Source: Manis javanica (taxonomy: Eukaryota > Chordata > Mammalia > Pholidota > Manidae). Taken from it: a DNA stretch of 64,000 bases. A program made the position numbers and the translations under genes. Each line of letters begins with the position of its first letter. Position 1 is the stretch's first letter. Under the pieces are notes generated by a model that did not search any database, had not been told where the DNA came from, and saw nothing but the letters and a program-made list of their open reading frames with translations. The DNA lies in the NCBI RefSeq assembly GCF_040802235.1, contig NC_133174.1, positions 85,644,647 to 85,708,646 on the forward strand, in the 5' to 3' direction. Shown one piece after another: positions 22,858 through 35,125 of the stretch.

Positions 22858-23829
22858 TTAAGTTATGTGAGTCAATTTGGAGAGCTCTTGATCTAAATCA
22901 CGGACGGCCTGCAGGAGTTGAATCTGCTCTTTTCTGTTTTTGACCATGTGCCTGAGGACTGAGAGGTCATTTGTCATATGCAGACGCTCGCGGGAGAGAG
23001 TTGATGAGGCAGGGAACACTTGATCAAGGACAGGGAAATGATAAGGTGGTGGTGGGAGGAAGGGAAGCAGGCTTACAGGTGGGCTTATAGTTGGAGGGCG
23101 GTACGTAGCGGCAGGGATGGGTGAGGCGGCATGAAAAATAGCAAGGCCTTTTGATGGCCAGTCAGAATTATTATGGCGCGCTGCCCCTTCCTCTAGCGTG
23201 GCCTCATCAGCGGGACTAAGGGGCTCATCAGGGTTTAAGTTGATGAGAGTAGGGTAAATACTTGGGGGAGAAATAACAGGACCGGCAGAACTATCAAGGG
23301 GAGGGGACGGAGAAAGAGACTCAATTGTTGGCAAGGACGGGAGCTCGCTTGGGTCCTGGGAGGGGTTTGTAACAGGATCTGAAGGGTGTGTTTTAAAAGA
23401 AGGGGAAGCTGGCTGGGAGGCTTCGGAAGGGGGATGGGAGTGGGATTTCAAGGTTTTTCCTCCCTCAATAACAACTTTCTGCAAATCGGGCCATTCACGA
23501 TGAACGCACAGGATATCATTAATGAGATTCCAATAGCTAAATGCTGACACAGGCACTTTTCCTGGACCAAAAGCTCTGTAATAGTCTTGAAGGCAATCGC
23601 CCACGCGTTGCCATTTCTTTTCACTAATGGTCCCTCCTTGAGGGAGCCAAGGACAGACATCTTCTAGGAAGACAAAAAAACGTTTCAAATCTTTTTTCTT
23701 AACCCTTGTTCCTCGTGTCCTGAGGGACTCCTTGAGTCCGCTAAGAAATACCTCGTGGGAGTTCAGTGAGATCAGTGAGAACTCACAAGAGGTATTTAAG
23801 ATGCTTGCTTGGGTGATGCGTCTACTCAC
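22858..23829 (-). pseudogene. gag matrix-region frame of the provirus, no ATG
   Basis: An open frame of 323 codons. Residues about 25-125 match betaretrovirus-type matrix protein (TRGTRVKKKDLKRFFVFLED, then PWLPQGG and FGPGKVPVSAFSYWNLINDI). A proline-rich segment follows, with a PPPY late-budding motif near the end, then a charged helix-like stretch. It stops at TAA before any capsid homology; the same frame stays open for 38 more codons after that stop. No ATG lies in frame ahead of the matrix homology, and the first codon is a GTG that sits inside a splice-donor consensus. The normal initiator (with its myristoylated glycine) seems lost. It can give at most a partial matrix-like protein, if translated at all. 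Confidence 0.8.
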
Positions 23830-23832
23830 CTC
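23824..23832 (-). promoter_or_regulatory. Consensus splice donor upstream of gag homology
   Basis: GAG|GTGAGT on the minus strand is a perfect mammalian 5' splice site in the leader between primer site and matrix homology, the usual place for the major donor used to make env mRNA. Use is inferred, not shown. Confidence 0.6.
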
Positions 23833-23977
23833 TCCGGGATCTGTATTATGGACGGGTGAGCCGCAGTGATCCTCAATGCAGAGTCGACATCAGGTGAATA
23901 CCTGTGCGATGACTCAAATGAATGCCTGGCCAAGGCTTACGAGCAGACGTTTCAGCAGGAGTCTCAGGTCCCGGGGT

Positions 23978-23995
23978 GCCCCACGTTGGGCGCCA
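23978..23995 (-). promoter_or_regulatory. Primer binding site, tRNA-Lys1,2 type
   Basis: TGGCGCCCAACGTGGGGC on the minus strand, three bases inside the 5' LTR. It equals the 18-base complement of the 3' end of tRNA-Lys1,2, the primer of K-type (class II) elements. Confidence 0.93.
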
Positions 23996-23998
23996 GTC

Positions 23999-24600
23999 TG
24001 TCCCGACCCACGGGACGAACGTGGGGCGTAGCCGGAGACGCCTGCAGAAATGAAACAAGCAAGGGACACAAAGAACGACCAGCAAGACAGGATGTCTGAT
24101 CAAGCTGGCACAGTTTATTGTTTACAGGCTCAATTTATACAAGTAGCAAGTAAGGGGTGGGTCAGGAGATAATTGGACCTTAGGTGGCGCCGGCGGGGAG
24201 GTGTAGAAGGGTGATTGGGTCTTGGTTGGCGCTGACGGGAACGGAGGACCCGGAAGAGAAGCGGGGAGTTCGCCATTTTGGGGGCGGGAGAGGTGTTTCT
24301 TGCTTAACAAAGGACAGAAAAGGCACATGCTGTGAGGTAGCCTAACCGCTAACTCTGACTTAGAAATGCAAATGTTGCTAGGTAAATTAACCCCGAGCTC
24401 TAACCTAGGAGTTCACTAAATGTGCTTCTTAGTGATAGGGGAAAACTTGTTTCTAACGCGTAGATGGGTTCATTGTTGCTGACTTTACAAGAAAGATTTC
24501 TAGCTGATTTTACAGGAAAGATTTTTACTCAAAACGTTGTTGTTGTCTTAAGGCTTTTGTGACCGAATCTGCTTAAAGGCCCACAGATTTGCTCCCAACA
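23999..24600 (-). repeat. 5' LTR of the class II provirus
   Basis: 602 bp, the same length as the 3' LTR, with about 8 substitutions between them and no indel by eye. TATA box is the complement of 24,134-24,139 and AATAAA the complement of 24,114-24,119. It would be the promoter copy. Confidence 0.93.
24134..24139 (-). promoter_or_regulatory. TATA box of the proviral 5' LTR
   Basis: TATAAA on the minus strand, identical in both LTRs, so the core promoter has not been damaged since insertion. Confidence 0.6.
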
Positions 24601-24606
24601 GGGATA
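24601..24606. repeat. Target-site duplication of the class II provirus (right)
   Basis: GGGATA, matching 18,082-18,087. Confidence 0.9.
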
Positions 24607-26400
24607 CATGTCCCTTTGTTTGTATCCTCAATTTCTTTCTTCAGTTTCTTATACTTTCAGTATAAAGATATTTTACCTTCTTGATTAATTTTATGCTGAA
24701 ATACTTTATTCTTTTATGTATCTATTTAAATGGGATGGTGTTTTTATTTCTTTTTCTGGATAAGTCATTATTAATATACAGAAACAGAATGGATTTTTGT
24801 ACACTGATTTTTATCTTGCAACTAACTGAATTTGTTTATTAATTCTAACAGTTTCTTGGTGGAGAATCTCTTTCTCCTTCCTGTCACTTTCAAACTATGT
24901 GTGTCCTTACAGGTAAAGTGATCATGATTATTTTTAGTTGGCATGTTTGGGGATTTTTTTTTATTAAGTCATTCTGTTTATTTTGATTAGGGAATTTATT
25001 CCACTTATGGTTAAAGTAATTATGGGTAGTGAAGAGTTTATTATTGCCATTTTGTTGTCTTTTACATTATTTACAGTTCTTTTGTCCTTTTCTTCCTCTT
25101 TTGCTATTTCCTTTGTAATTTTTTTGTAATGATATCCTTTAATTCCTTTATCTACTGTGTATCTACTCAAGGTCTTTTTTGGTTACCATGAAGCTTAAAT
25201 AATTCTTTTTAATGGTCTCTATTTCTTTAGTAAGCTTCTCATTTTGTTCATGTGTTTTACTGATTTAATTCAGTTGCTTATGTGTTTTTGTGTATTTCAT
25301 TGCATTAAAGATTATTTATTTTAATTATTTGTCAGAAATTTAATAGATGTCCATTACTTGGGGTCAGCCACTGGATCTTCATTAGTTTCCTTTTGTGCTG
25401 TTGTGTTTGTTTTATTTATCATTCAGCATTGCACTGATGTCTGTGCATTTGAAGTAGCAAAATACCACTTTGAGTCTTTACAAACTAAAGGTGGGCTAGA
25501 ATGTTCCCTGATCATAGCTGCAGTCTAGTTATAGGGAACAAGTCAGTCAAACTTACTATGGTGGGCTTACATCTGGACACCATGATGGACATTTGTCCTG
25601 GTAGATCCTGGCTAGACTCACAGAATTGCTTCTACACTGTACCTTAGGAGGAGGTGGAGCTAAGTCACAGGGTTGTTTCAAGATCTGCTGTCAGACCAAG
25701 TTTGGCTGGCCTGCCTCTGGGGGCACTGATGAGTGTGTCTCTCAGTGGCACCCTGCATTGTCAGGAGTGCTCGTGGATTGCAGCACGGAGACTACAGCCA
25801 AGTATACGGATACTTCAAGATATCTGGAAGTGTAGAAATAGTGTCTCCTGCTAGATCTCTGAGGCAACAGTACTGCTCACAAATTATAGCTGGGAGGGGT
25901 TGGAGTGGAGTATAGGTCTGTTTCAAGTTCTCTGGGGATACAAGTGGAAGTGTCTTCCACTGGGACCCTGGACCTGCAGGACTGTTTGCAAAATGAAGGT
26001 GGAGGGGTCTGAAGCCCATTTACAGAGTTCTTTTAGAATCTGTAGTCAGACTAAGTTCAGCTGCATTGCCTCCAAGGGCCCCTGAGGGAGCCATAACCAA
26101 GAGGGTCTGGAACTGGGTCATGACACACATCAGGGTCCTCAGCCTGGACCAAAGTCAGGGGTTCTATTACCCAAAGGGTAGGCAGATGTGACTTTCTGGG
26201 ATCTTTGGCATATGATATTGGTGGTAGTGCAAAGAACAATCGAGACTGTAGTCACATCTGTGGGGGTACAGTGTTGCTTGGGATCTGTTACAGGCTGCAG
26301 TTGGTGAGTCAACCACCTGTGTGTAGACATGCCTTCTTAAAATGGCACTTCTTAGTCTTGAACTCCACTGGGGTTTCTAATGTGCTATCTAGATCCTAAG
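24601..26400 (-). mobile_element. Old L1 (L1MA-like) resumed: ORF2 fragments and 5' UTR
   Basis: Continuation of the L1 broken at 18,087: the sequence across the two junctions joins into ordinary reverse-oriented ORF2. From about 24,860 it jumps from reverse transcriptase to the end of the endonuclease region, so an internal deletion removed part of ORF2. From about 25,340 it looks like old L1 5' UTR (ggggtcagccactggatctt, then gatctgctgtcagaccaagt). Small frames here are chance. 26,400-26,620 is unassigned. Confidence 0.7.
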
Positions 26401-27534
26401 TTATCAAAAAGAACTTTTTCTGTGGACAGCTATGAAATTATTATTGCTGAGGAGATATATGTGCAGGTGATCTCTTAATCTACTTATTGCTGTCAGCTAT
26501 TCAATATTTTGAGAATCATGGTGAAGGGTGTATTGATATTCTTTATTCTACTTTTCACCTCTTTGGTAAGTATAAATTATTCCCAAATAAAGAGTTAAAA
26601 CATTATTTAAAAGTTAAAAAAAAGAGTCAGGGAAAGATGGCAGCATGAGAAATGAGGGAGAAATCTCCTCTCAAAACCACATAAAACAAAAAAATACAGC
26701 AAATACAACTAATCCTGAAAGAGAAACCAGAAAACTGATACAGACTGCCTACATCTTGGGAAAAAAGACCTCACAGAAAAGTGTAAAATAGCAAAGCCAT
26801 GATCCAGGGGAACCAAAGCACTCCTCCCCACCTCAACTCACAAGCAGGAGGAAGAGATATGAATGGGAAGGGAGTAGAAGACCAGGAGTTTAAACACCCA
26901 GCCATAGATATATGCTCTGGGAGCACAAAGACACATTACATAATGCTCTGGAAATTAGAGGGGGTGCAAAGCAAAGACAGAATATTTGGAGAGACTGATT
27001 CCATGCACTTGAAGAGAACAGGCACCCACAAGTGGGTGCTCAGGAACAAAAGAAAGGTGAGCACATTGAAAGATGTCCCAACAGTGAAAGGGGAGCTAAA
27101 GGGGCAAGGATTACACAGAGCTTGCTTCTCAGGAGGAAGGAGAGGTGGAGAAAATTAACTCATCACACTAAGCACAGCAGGTTGAGAACTTCCAGGAGCT
27201 TCAGGCACTCCATCCCCCTGGCTGGCAATGCAGCACTGAAGCTTCTCCATGCAATATGCAGCCTGCTGCTTATTCCTCCCAGCAGACACCAGTCTACACA
27301 TCAGTTGCCCCCACCATTGTACCAGGACAGCAAGAGGCATCCCTGACTAGAGCAGTTACAGAGTCCTAATGCAGGGGATCCTCCCTGCACACTCAGACCA
27401 CCGGACCTGACAGTGGAGGCAGGCACTGCAGCTGGGAAACAGGAAAGAGCTCTTTCCTCCCAACAGGTGCCAGCACAGCATGCCTGTGACCTCTGCCAAT
27501 ATGCAGGTACCGGGCAGCTCCAAAAAGTAGAAAT

Positions 27535-28426
27535 ATGAAACAGAAAATAAATTTTGTACTAACCAGAATCCCACAAACACCAGAAAGAGGGTTAAGTGAA
27601 ACTGAAATCACCAATCTTCTTGATAAATATTTCAAAATAAAAATTATAAACATGCTCATGAAGCTACAGAAAAATAGTCAAGATCTCAGGGAGTACTTCA
27701 AGAAAGAGATAGAAACTGAAAAATATGGTATCTGAAATGGCACACAAAATGGAAGGATTTAAAAGCAGATTAGGTAGAGGAGATGGTAAATGAAATAGAA
27801 ATCAGAGAACAGGAAAACAAAGAAGCTGAGGCACAGAGAACAAAAGCATCTTTCAGAAAGAAAGAATAGTAAAAGACCTGCATGACCAATCCAAATGGGA
27901 CAATATTCACATTACAGGGTACCCTTAGAAGAATAGAGGATAAAAAAAGGAAAAATCAAAAAAAGAGTAGAGATAAAAAGGATAGAAAGTGTCTTTGATG
28001 AAATAATTGCAGAAATTTCACCAATCTGGGGAGGCAAATAGTCTCCCAAGTCATGGAAGTGTAGATATATCCCAAAACAAAGGATCCTAGGAGAACAACA
28101 CCAAGACATATAATAATTAAGATGGCAAAGATCAAGGACAAGGATAGAGTATTGAAAACATGTAGAGAGAGAAAAAAGATCACATACAAAGGAAAGCCCA
28201 ACAGGCTATCATCAGACTTCTCAGCAGAAACCTTACAAGCCAGAAGGGAGTGGCATAATATATTTAATTCAATGAAATAGAAGGGCCTCAAACCATGAAT
28301 ACTCTACCTGATAAGATTATCATTTAAATTTGAATCACAGATTAAACAAATTCCTTTTAAGCAAAAATTGAGGGAATTTACCTCCCAAAGACCATCTCTA
28401 CAGTATATTATAAAGGGACTGCTCTA
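27535..28426 (+). pseudogene. L1 ORF1 pseudogene (copy 3)
   Basis: ATG at 27,535 opens the coiled-coil region (TRIPQTPERGLSETEITNLL), which is in frame for about 65 codons. Frameshifts follow. The C-terminal domain is recognisable near 28,190-28,250 (ggaaagcccaacaggctatc) and the stop TAG lies at 28,424-28,426, equivalent to the stops of copies 1 and 2. Confidence 0.82.
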
Positions 28427-28712
28427 GGTGGTGGTGCTCCTAAGGCTAAATAGCTGTCACCATACAAAGTAAAACCACAGTAAAGGAAGCCAACCAGCTA
28501 ATTACTGAGCAAATGTCAAATTAAATCAACTACCCACAAAGTCAGTCAAGTGATACACAAAAAATACAAAACATGACAAACAATATTTAAAGAATGGTAA
28601 AGGAAAAAATAAGGAAGGAAAAAACCTTTAAATTGTGTTTTAAATAGCATAATAAGAGAGTTGAATTGGACTGATAGATAGTAAAGAAGTGGCCCATGAT
28701 TCTTTGCTAACC

Positions 28713-31700
28713 ATGAATCTAAAGTGTGCAATGGCAATAAGTTCATATCTATCTATCAATAACCACCCTAAGTGTAAATGGACAGAACACACCAATCAAA
28801 AGATACAGTTACAGAATGGATGAAAAAGTAAGACCAATCTCTATGTTGCCTTCAAGAGACTCACTTCAAATACAATGACATAGACTAAAAGTGAAGGGAT
28901 GGAAAAAGATATATCATGCAAATAATAGGGAGAGAAAAGCAGGAGTTGCAGTACTTGTATCAGATAAAACAGATTTTAAAACAAAGAAAATAACAAGAGA
29001 CAAAGAAAAAGGGTCAGGACAACAAGAGAATATAAGCATTTATAAATATCTGTGCACCTAATATAAGAGGGCCTAATTATGTGAAGCAAATACTAACAGA
29101 ATGAAATGGGGAAACAAAATGCAGTGCATTCATTTTAGGACACGTCAACACAACACTCACACCAAAAGACAGATCAACTAGACAGAAAATAAGGATGGAG
29201 ACAGATGCACTGAACAGCACATTAGAACAGATGGGTCTAACAGACATGTACAGAACACTCCATCCAAAAGCAGCAGGATACACATTCTTCTCAAGTGCAC
29301 GTGGAACATTTTCCAGAATAAATCGTATACTAGACCAGAAAAAGAGCCTCAGTAAATTCAAAAGGATTGAAATTGTGCCAAACAGTGTCTCAGACAACAA
29401 TGTATGAAATTTAAAATCAATTTTTCAAAGAAAACAAAAAAGCCCACAAACACATGGAGGCTTAACAACATGCTCCTAACTATCAATGGATCAATGGCCA
29501 AAGAAAAACAGAGATCAAGCAATGTATGGAGACAAATGAAAACAATACAACACACCAAAACCTTTGGGACTCAGTGAAGGCATTTCTAAGAGGAAAGTAT
29601 ATTGCAGTACAGGCTTACTTCAAAAAGAAGAACAATCCCAAATGAAGAACCTAAAAGCTCGATTAAAGAAACTAGAAAAAGAAGAAAAATGAGGCCCAAA
29701 GTTAGTAGAAGAAGGGACATAATAAAGATTAAAACAGAAATAAAATTGGAATGAATGAAATAGAAAGTATCAATAAAACCAGGAGCTGATTCTTAAAGAA
29801 AATAAAGTAGATAAACCCCGAGGCAGACTTATCAAGAAAAAGAGAGTGTACATACATAAACACAATCAGAAATGAGAAAGGAAAAATCACTGTGGATACC
29901 ACAGTAATACAAAGATTTATTAAAGAATCCTATGAAAAATTACATGCTAACAAATTGGATAACCTAGAAGAAATGGACAACATTCTAGAAAAATACAACC
30001 TTCTAAGACTGACCCAGGAAGAAACAGAAAATCTGAGCAGACCAATCACCAGTAATGAAATTGAACTGGTAGTCAAAAAACTACCTAATATCAAAAGGCC
30101 TGAAACAGATGACTTCACTGTAGAATTTCATCAAACATTTAGAGAAGACCTAATACCCACCCTCCTTAAAGTTTTCAAAAAATTAGAAGGGGATATTTCC
30201 AATTTATTCTATGAGACCAGCATCACTCTAATACTGAAAACCAGTCAAAGACACCACATAAAAAGAAAATTACAGACCAATATCCCTGATGAATATAGAT
30301 GCAAAAATATGTAACAAAATATTAGCAAACCAAACAAAAAAATACATCAAAATGATTATCCAACATGATCAAGTGAGATTCATCCCAGGGATACAAAGAA
30401 GGTACAACATTAGAAAATACATCAACATCATCCACTATATCATTAAAAAGAAGGGTCAAAAATCACATGATCATCTCCATAGATGCTTAAAAATCATTTG
30501 ACAAAATTCAACACCCATTCATGATAAAAACTCTCAACAAAACGGGTATAGAGGGCAAGTACCTCAACATAATAAAGGCCGTCTGTGACAAACACACAGC
30601 CAACATCATACTTAACAGCAAAAAGCTGAAAGCTTTTCCTCTAAGATTGAGATAAAGACAGGGGATGCCCACTCTCCCCTCTTTTATTCAACATAGTACT
30701 GGAGGTCCTAGCCATGGCAATCAGACACACAAAGAAATAAAAGGAGTCCAAATTGGTAAGGAAAAATTTAAACTGTCACTGTTTTCAGATGACGTGATAT
30801 TGTACATAAAAGATACCTAAAGAATCCACCAAAAACTATTAGAACTAATAAATGAATTCAGGAAAGTTGCAGGAAACAAAATTAATACATAGAAATCTTT
30901 TGCATTCATATATACTAATGATGAACTAGCAGAAATAGAATCAGGAAAACAATTTCATTTACAATTTCTTCAAAAAGAATAAAATGCCTAAGAATAAATC
31001 TAACCAAGGAGGTGAAAATAAATGACCCTCATGAGATCAAAGAAGATACCAATAAATGGAAATACATCCCATGCTAATGGATAGAAAGAATTAATATTAT
31101 CAAAATGGCCACCCTGCCTATGGCAATCTACTGATTCAATGCAATCCCTATCAAAATACCAACAGCATTCTTCAATGAACTAGAAGAAATATTTCTAAAA
31201 TCCATACTGGACCACAAAAGACATTGAGTAGCCAAACTAATCCTGAGAGGAAGAATAAAGGTGGTGGGATTATGCTCCCCAACTTCAAGCTCTACTACAA
31301 AGCCACAGCAATCAAAAGAATTCAGTACTGGCAGAAGAGCAGATCCATAAATCAATGAAACAGAATAGACAGCCCAGATGTAAACCCACACATACATGGC
31401 CAGTTATTATATGACAAAAGAGCCACAGATATACAATGGGGAAAAGATAGCAACTTCAGCAAATTCTTGACAGCTATATGTAAGGGAATGAAACTGGGTC
31501 ACTGTCTATCTCTATACACAAAAGTAAACTAGAAATGGATCAAATACCTGAGTGTAAGTCATGAAACTATAAAACACTTAGAAGAAAACATAGGCAAAAC
31601 TCTCTTGAATATAAACATGAGCAACTTTCTCATGAACATATCTCCTTGGGCAAGGGAAACAAAAGCAAAAATGAAAAAATAGGACTACATCAAACTAAAA

Positions 31701-32475
31701 AGCTACTGTACAACAAAGGACACCATCAGCAGAACAAAAAAACACCCAACAGGGTGGGATAATATATTTGTACATGACATATATGATAAATGGTTTACAT
31801 CCAAAATGTATAAAGAGCTCACATGCCTCAACACTCAGAAAACAAATAACCTGATTAAAAACGGTGGAGAATCTGAACAGACACTTTTTCAAAGAAGAAA
31901 TTTAGATGGCCAACAGGCACATGAAAAGATGCTCCACATCGCTAATCATGAGGGAAATTCAAATTAAAACCACAATGAGATATCACCTCACACCAGTTAG
32001 GATGGCCAACATCCAAAAGACAAGCAATAACAAATGCTGGAGAAGATGTGGAGGAAGGGGAGCCCTCCTACACTGTTGGTAGGAATGTAAGTTAGTTCAA
32101 CCATTGTGGAAAGCAATATGGAGGTTCCTCAAAAACGTCAAAATAGAAACACCATTTGACCCAGGAATTCCACTCCTAGGAATTTACCCAAAGAAAACAA
32201 GATCAAAGATTCAAACAGGCATACGTACCCCTATCTTTATAGCAGCACTATTTATAATAGCCAAGAAATGGAAGCAACCTAAGTGTCCATCAGTGGATGA
32301 ATGGATAAAGAAGAGGTAGTATATATACACAATGGAATATTTTTCAGCCATAAGAAGAAAACAAATCCTACCATTTTCAACAACACGGATGGAGCTCGAG
32401 GGTATTACCCTCACTGAAATAAGCCAGTTGGAAAAGACAATTACCAAATGATTTTGCTCATTTGTGGAGTATGAC
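28713..32475 (+). pseudogene. L1 ORF2 pseudogene (copy 3)
   Basis: Starts with ATG at 28,713, equivalent to the start in copy 1. The endonuclease domain is in pieces (29,195-29,407, TLHPKAAGYTFFSSARGTFS). The reverse transcriptase begins at 29,892-30,314. The catalytic box near 30,785-30,800 reads as ttttcagatgac, so the alanine of the usual FADD is serine. The C-terminal cysteine-rich region ends near 32,460. Many frameshifts and stops; no enzyme can be made. Confidence 0.85.
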
Positions 32476-32859
32476 AATAAAGCAAAAACTGAAGGAACAA
32501 AACAGCAGCAGATTCACAGAACCCAGGAATGGACTAGCGGTTATGAAAGGAAAGGGGTTGGGGAGGTGTGCGGGAAGGAAGGAGGAGGGGATTAAGGGGT
32601 ATTATGATTAGCACACATAATATAAGAGGCACACTGGGAAGGCAGTATAGCACAGATAAGACAAGTAGTGACTCTATAGCATCTTACTATGCTGATGGAC
32701 AGTGACTGTAATGGAGTATGTGGTGGGGACTTGATAATAAGGGGGAATGTAGTAGCCACAGTATTGCTTATGTGAAACTTTCATAAGATTGTATATCACT
32801 GATACCTTAATAAAAAATAAATGAAGTTTTTAAAAAACTAAAACAAAAACAAAATATTA

Positions 32860-33795
32860 TAATGATTACATTGAAGCTGTAGTTTGCTTTGGGTAATATG
32901 GACATTTTAATTCTATTATTAATTCTTTCCATCCATTAGCATGGAATATTTTTCATTTATTTGTGCCTCCTTCAATTTCATTCATAAACGTCTAATGGTT
33001 TTCAGCATACAGATCTTACCCCTCCTTGATTAAGTTTATCCCTAGTTTATTCTTCTTTGATACAATTTGTACATGGATTTTTTTCTTCATTTCTCTTTCT
33101 GATAGATATTTTTGGTATATAGAAACACAATTGGTTTTATGTATTGGTTTTGTATCCTGCAAGTTTACTGAGTTTGTTTATTAGTTCTAATAGTTTTTGG
33201 TGGTTCAGAATTTTCTGTACATAATATAGAATATATGTCTATTCTATATGTCCCTGTCATCTGCAAATAGAGACAGTTATACTTCTTCCTTTCTTATTTG
33301 GATGCTTTTCTTTTTTCCTTGTCAAATTCCTCTGGGTAGTACTTCCAAAATTATGGTGAATAAAAGTGGTAAGAGTAGGCATCCATGCCTTGGTCTTGAT
33401 CTTAGAGGAAAAACTTTTGGCTTTTCATCATTGAGTATGATGTAACCTGTGTGCTTGTCATATATGATCTTTCTTATATTGAGATATATTGCCTCTATAC
33501 TCAGTTCATTAACAGTTTTTTTATAATGAATGAATGCTTTTTCTGCATTTATTGAGATAAGGATATGGTTTTATCCTTCATTTTGTTAATGTGACATATC
33601 ATATTAATTTATTTGTGGATTTTGAACTCTCCCTGTATCCCTGGAATAAATCTTGCTTGATCATGGCTTATGGTCCTTTTAATGTATTTATAATTCATTG
33701 TTGATTTTATTTTGCAAACATTTTGTTGAGGATTTTTGCATCTATGTTTTTCTGGAATATTTTTCTGTAATTTACTATATGGGAGGAATCCTTTC
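32860..33795 (-). repeat. Old L1 ORF2 fragment
   Basis: Reverse-orientation L1 reverse transcriptase sequence (tgctttgggtaatatggaca, then gtcatctgcaaatagagaca, then ctggaataaatcttgcttga). More diverged than copies 1-3 and of another family. It ends at the TG microsatellite. Confidence 0.75.
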
Positions 33796-33800
33796 ACAAT

Positions 33801-33815
33801 GTGTGTATATATATG

Positions 33816-33858
<43 letters not shown>
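33801..33858. repeat. TG/TA microsatellite
   Basis: TGTGTATATATATG followed by about 19 TG units. The two overlapping open frames across it are artefacts of the repeat. Confidence 0.95.
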
Positions 33859-33859
<1 letters not shown>

Positions 33860-33924
33860 AAATCACTATGTGTCACTTTAAATATCTTACATTTCATCAA
33901 TTATACCTCAATAAAACTGAAAAA

Positions 33925-34545
33925 GTGATGTGAATATTGTAACAGACACTTCACCAAAGAAGATATAAAGATTGCCAATAAGCATATGAGAAGATACTCT
34001 ATGTCATATGTTATCAGATGAATACAAATTAAACAATAAAATGCCACTGCACACCTTTTAGAATGGCCAGAATCTGGAAAATTCACAATCCCAAATATTG
34101 GAAAGATTGTAGAACAATAGGAATTCTTATTGATCACTGATGGGAATGCAAAATGGTACAGACACTTTGGAAGTCAGTTTGGTGGTTTCTTACAAACCTA
34201 AACATACTTTTACTGCATGAGCCAACAATTGTGCTACTTGGAAAGGCTGTTTCCACTGAAATACTCTGTGTTATAGGTACTATAATGAAGGACACATGCT
34301 ATTATGCATTTATTCAAATCCACAGAATACACAATACCAAGAGTAAACTCTAAACTGTGGACTTCGGGTGATTATGATGTGTAAACATAGGTTCATTCCT
34401 GGTAAAAATGTACCATTCTGGTAATTGATATTGATAAAGGGAGAAGTTACATGTTAGGCACACGAAGTTTATTGGAAATATCTGTACCTTCCTCTCGATT
34501 TTGTTTTAAACCTAAAACTGCTCTAAAAATTAAGCTTTTAGAATA
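33925..34545 (+). repeat. Old L1 3' end
   Basis: Forward-oriented L1 of an old family. The ORF2 C-terminal block (acagacacttcaccaaagaa) leads into a typical 3' UTR (acacaataccaagagtaaac, then tctgtaccttcctctcgatt, then cctaaaactgctctaaaaat). No frame survives. Confidence 0.75.
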
Positions 34546-34552
34546 GCTGATA

Positions 34553-34815
34553 GTGTAAACAATAATTATTATCTCTCATGGTTTCTGGGGTCAAATATTC
34601 AGACAGAACATATGGGAGATAACTTGTCTCTGCTCCATGATTTATGAAACCTCAGCTGTAAGACTAAAAGTCTCAAGGATAGAATCATCTGAATGCTTCT
34701 TCACCTTCATATTTCATGGTTGACGCTGGCCATTGGCTGTGGGCCTTGCTGTAGTTCTGGCTGGGGCTGTTGATATATCACCCAAAAATGGATTTTCTAT
34801 GCAATCTCATTCCTC
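34553..34815 (-). repeat. Ancient LTR-like repeat, family unassigned
   Basis: The opening ataattattatctctcatgg and the later ggctgtgggccttgctgtag resemble the reverse complement of old ERVL/MaLR-type LTR ends common in mammalian genomes. Too eroded to name. Confidence 0.4.
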
Positions 34816-34837
34816 ACAAGATGGTAGTTAGGTCCAT

Positions 34838-35125
34838 AGGACTGGGGAGGGTGTGTGGAAGGGAAAGATAAAGGGGAAAATGGGGCATTAAGATTAGCAC
34901 ACATAATGTAGTGGGGGGGTGAACATAGGAAAGGCAGCATATACAGAGAAGACAAGTAGTGATTCTATAGCATCTTACTACACTGATGGACAGTGACTGT
35001 AATGGGGTATGTGGGGGGACTTGATAATGGGGGAGTCTAGTAACCATAATGTTGTTGAAGTAATTGTACATTAATGATATCAAAATAAAAACATTAAAAT
35101 AAATAAATAAAAATAAATAAATGAA
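34838..35125 (+). mobile_element. 5'-truncated L1 3' UTR insertion
   Basis: About 290 bp consisting only of the 3' UTR of the same young L1 family as copies 1-3 (gattagcacacataatgtag, ctgatggacagtgactgtaa) and a tail of aaataaataaat units. This is a typical severely truncated LINE insertion. Confidence 0.85.

Larger units (their letters stand above)
18088..24600 (-). mobile_element. Young class II (ERV2, betaretrovirus-like) defective provirus
   Basis: A 6.5-kb provirus on the minus strand. It has two 602-bp LTRs, a 6-bp target duplication, a tRNA-Lys1,2-type primer site beside the 5' LTR and a purine tract beside the 3' LTR. I count about 8 differences between the LTRs (about 1.3%), pointing to an insertion a few million years old at typical mammalian rates. 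Inside, only a gag matrix region and env remnants are recognisable. Capsid, nucleocapsid, protease, reverse transcriptase and integrase were not found, though 2.7 kb of sequence lies between gag and env. It therefore looks like a non-autonomous element that was mobilised with its pol already gone. Confidence 0.93.
26625..32822 (+). mobile_element. Full-length decayed L1 LINE (copy 3)
   Basis: A 6.2-kb LINE-1 in forward orientation, starting near ggaaagatggcagcatgag and ending in an A-rich tail (aataaaaaataaatg). The 5' UTR (26,625-27,530), including the cactgaagcttctccatgca region, mirrors that of copy 1. ORF1, ORF2 and a 3' UTR with the purine-rich ggaaggaaggaggaggggat segment follow. It is inactive, with frameshifts and stops in both frames. 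Flanking direct repeats are not clear because both sides are A-rich. Confidence 0.9.

Noticed and set aside
33801..33858. Possible CRISPR-like or phased repeat
   Set aside because: Plain dinucleotide microsatellite in a mammalian genome; no spacers.
33698..33933. Frames with CVCVCVCVC and THTHTHTH runs
   Set aside because: Translation of the TG microsatellite.
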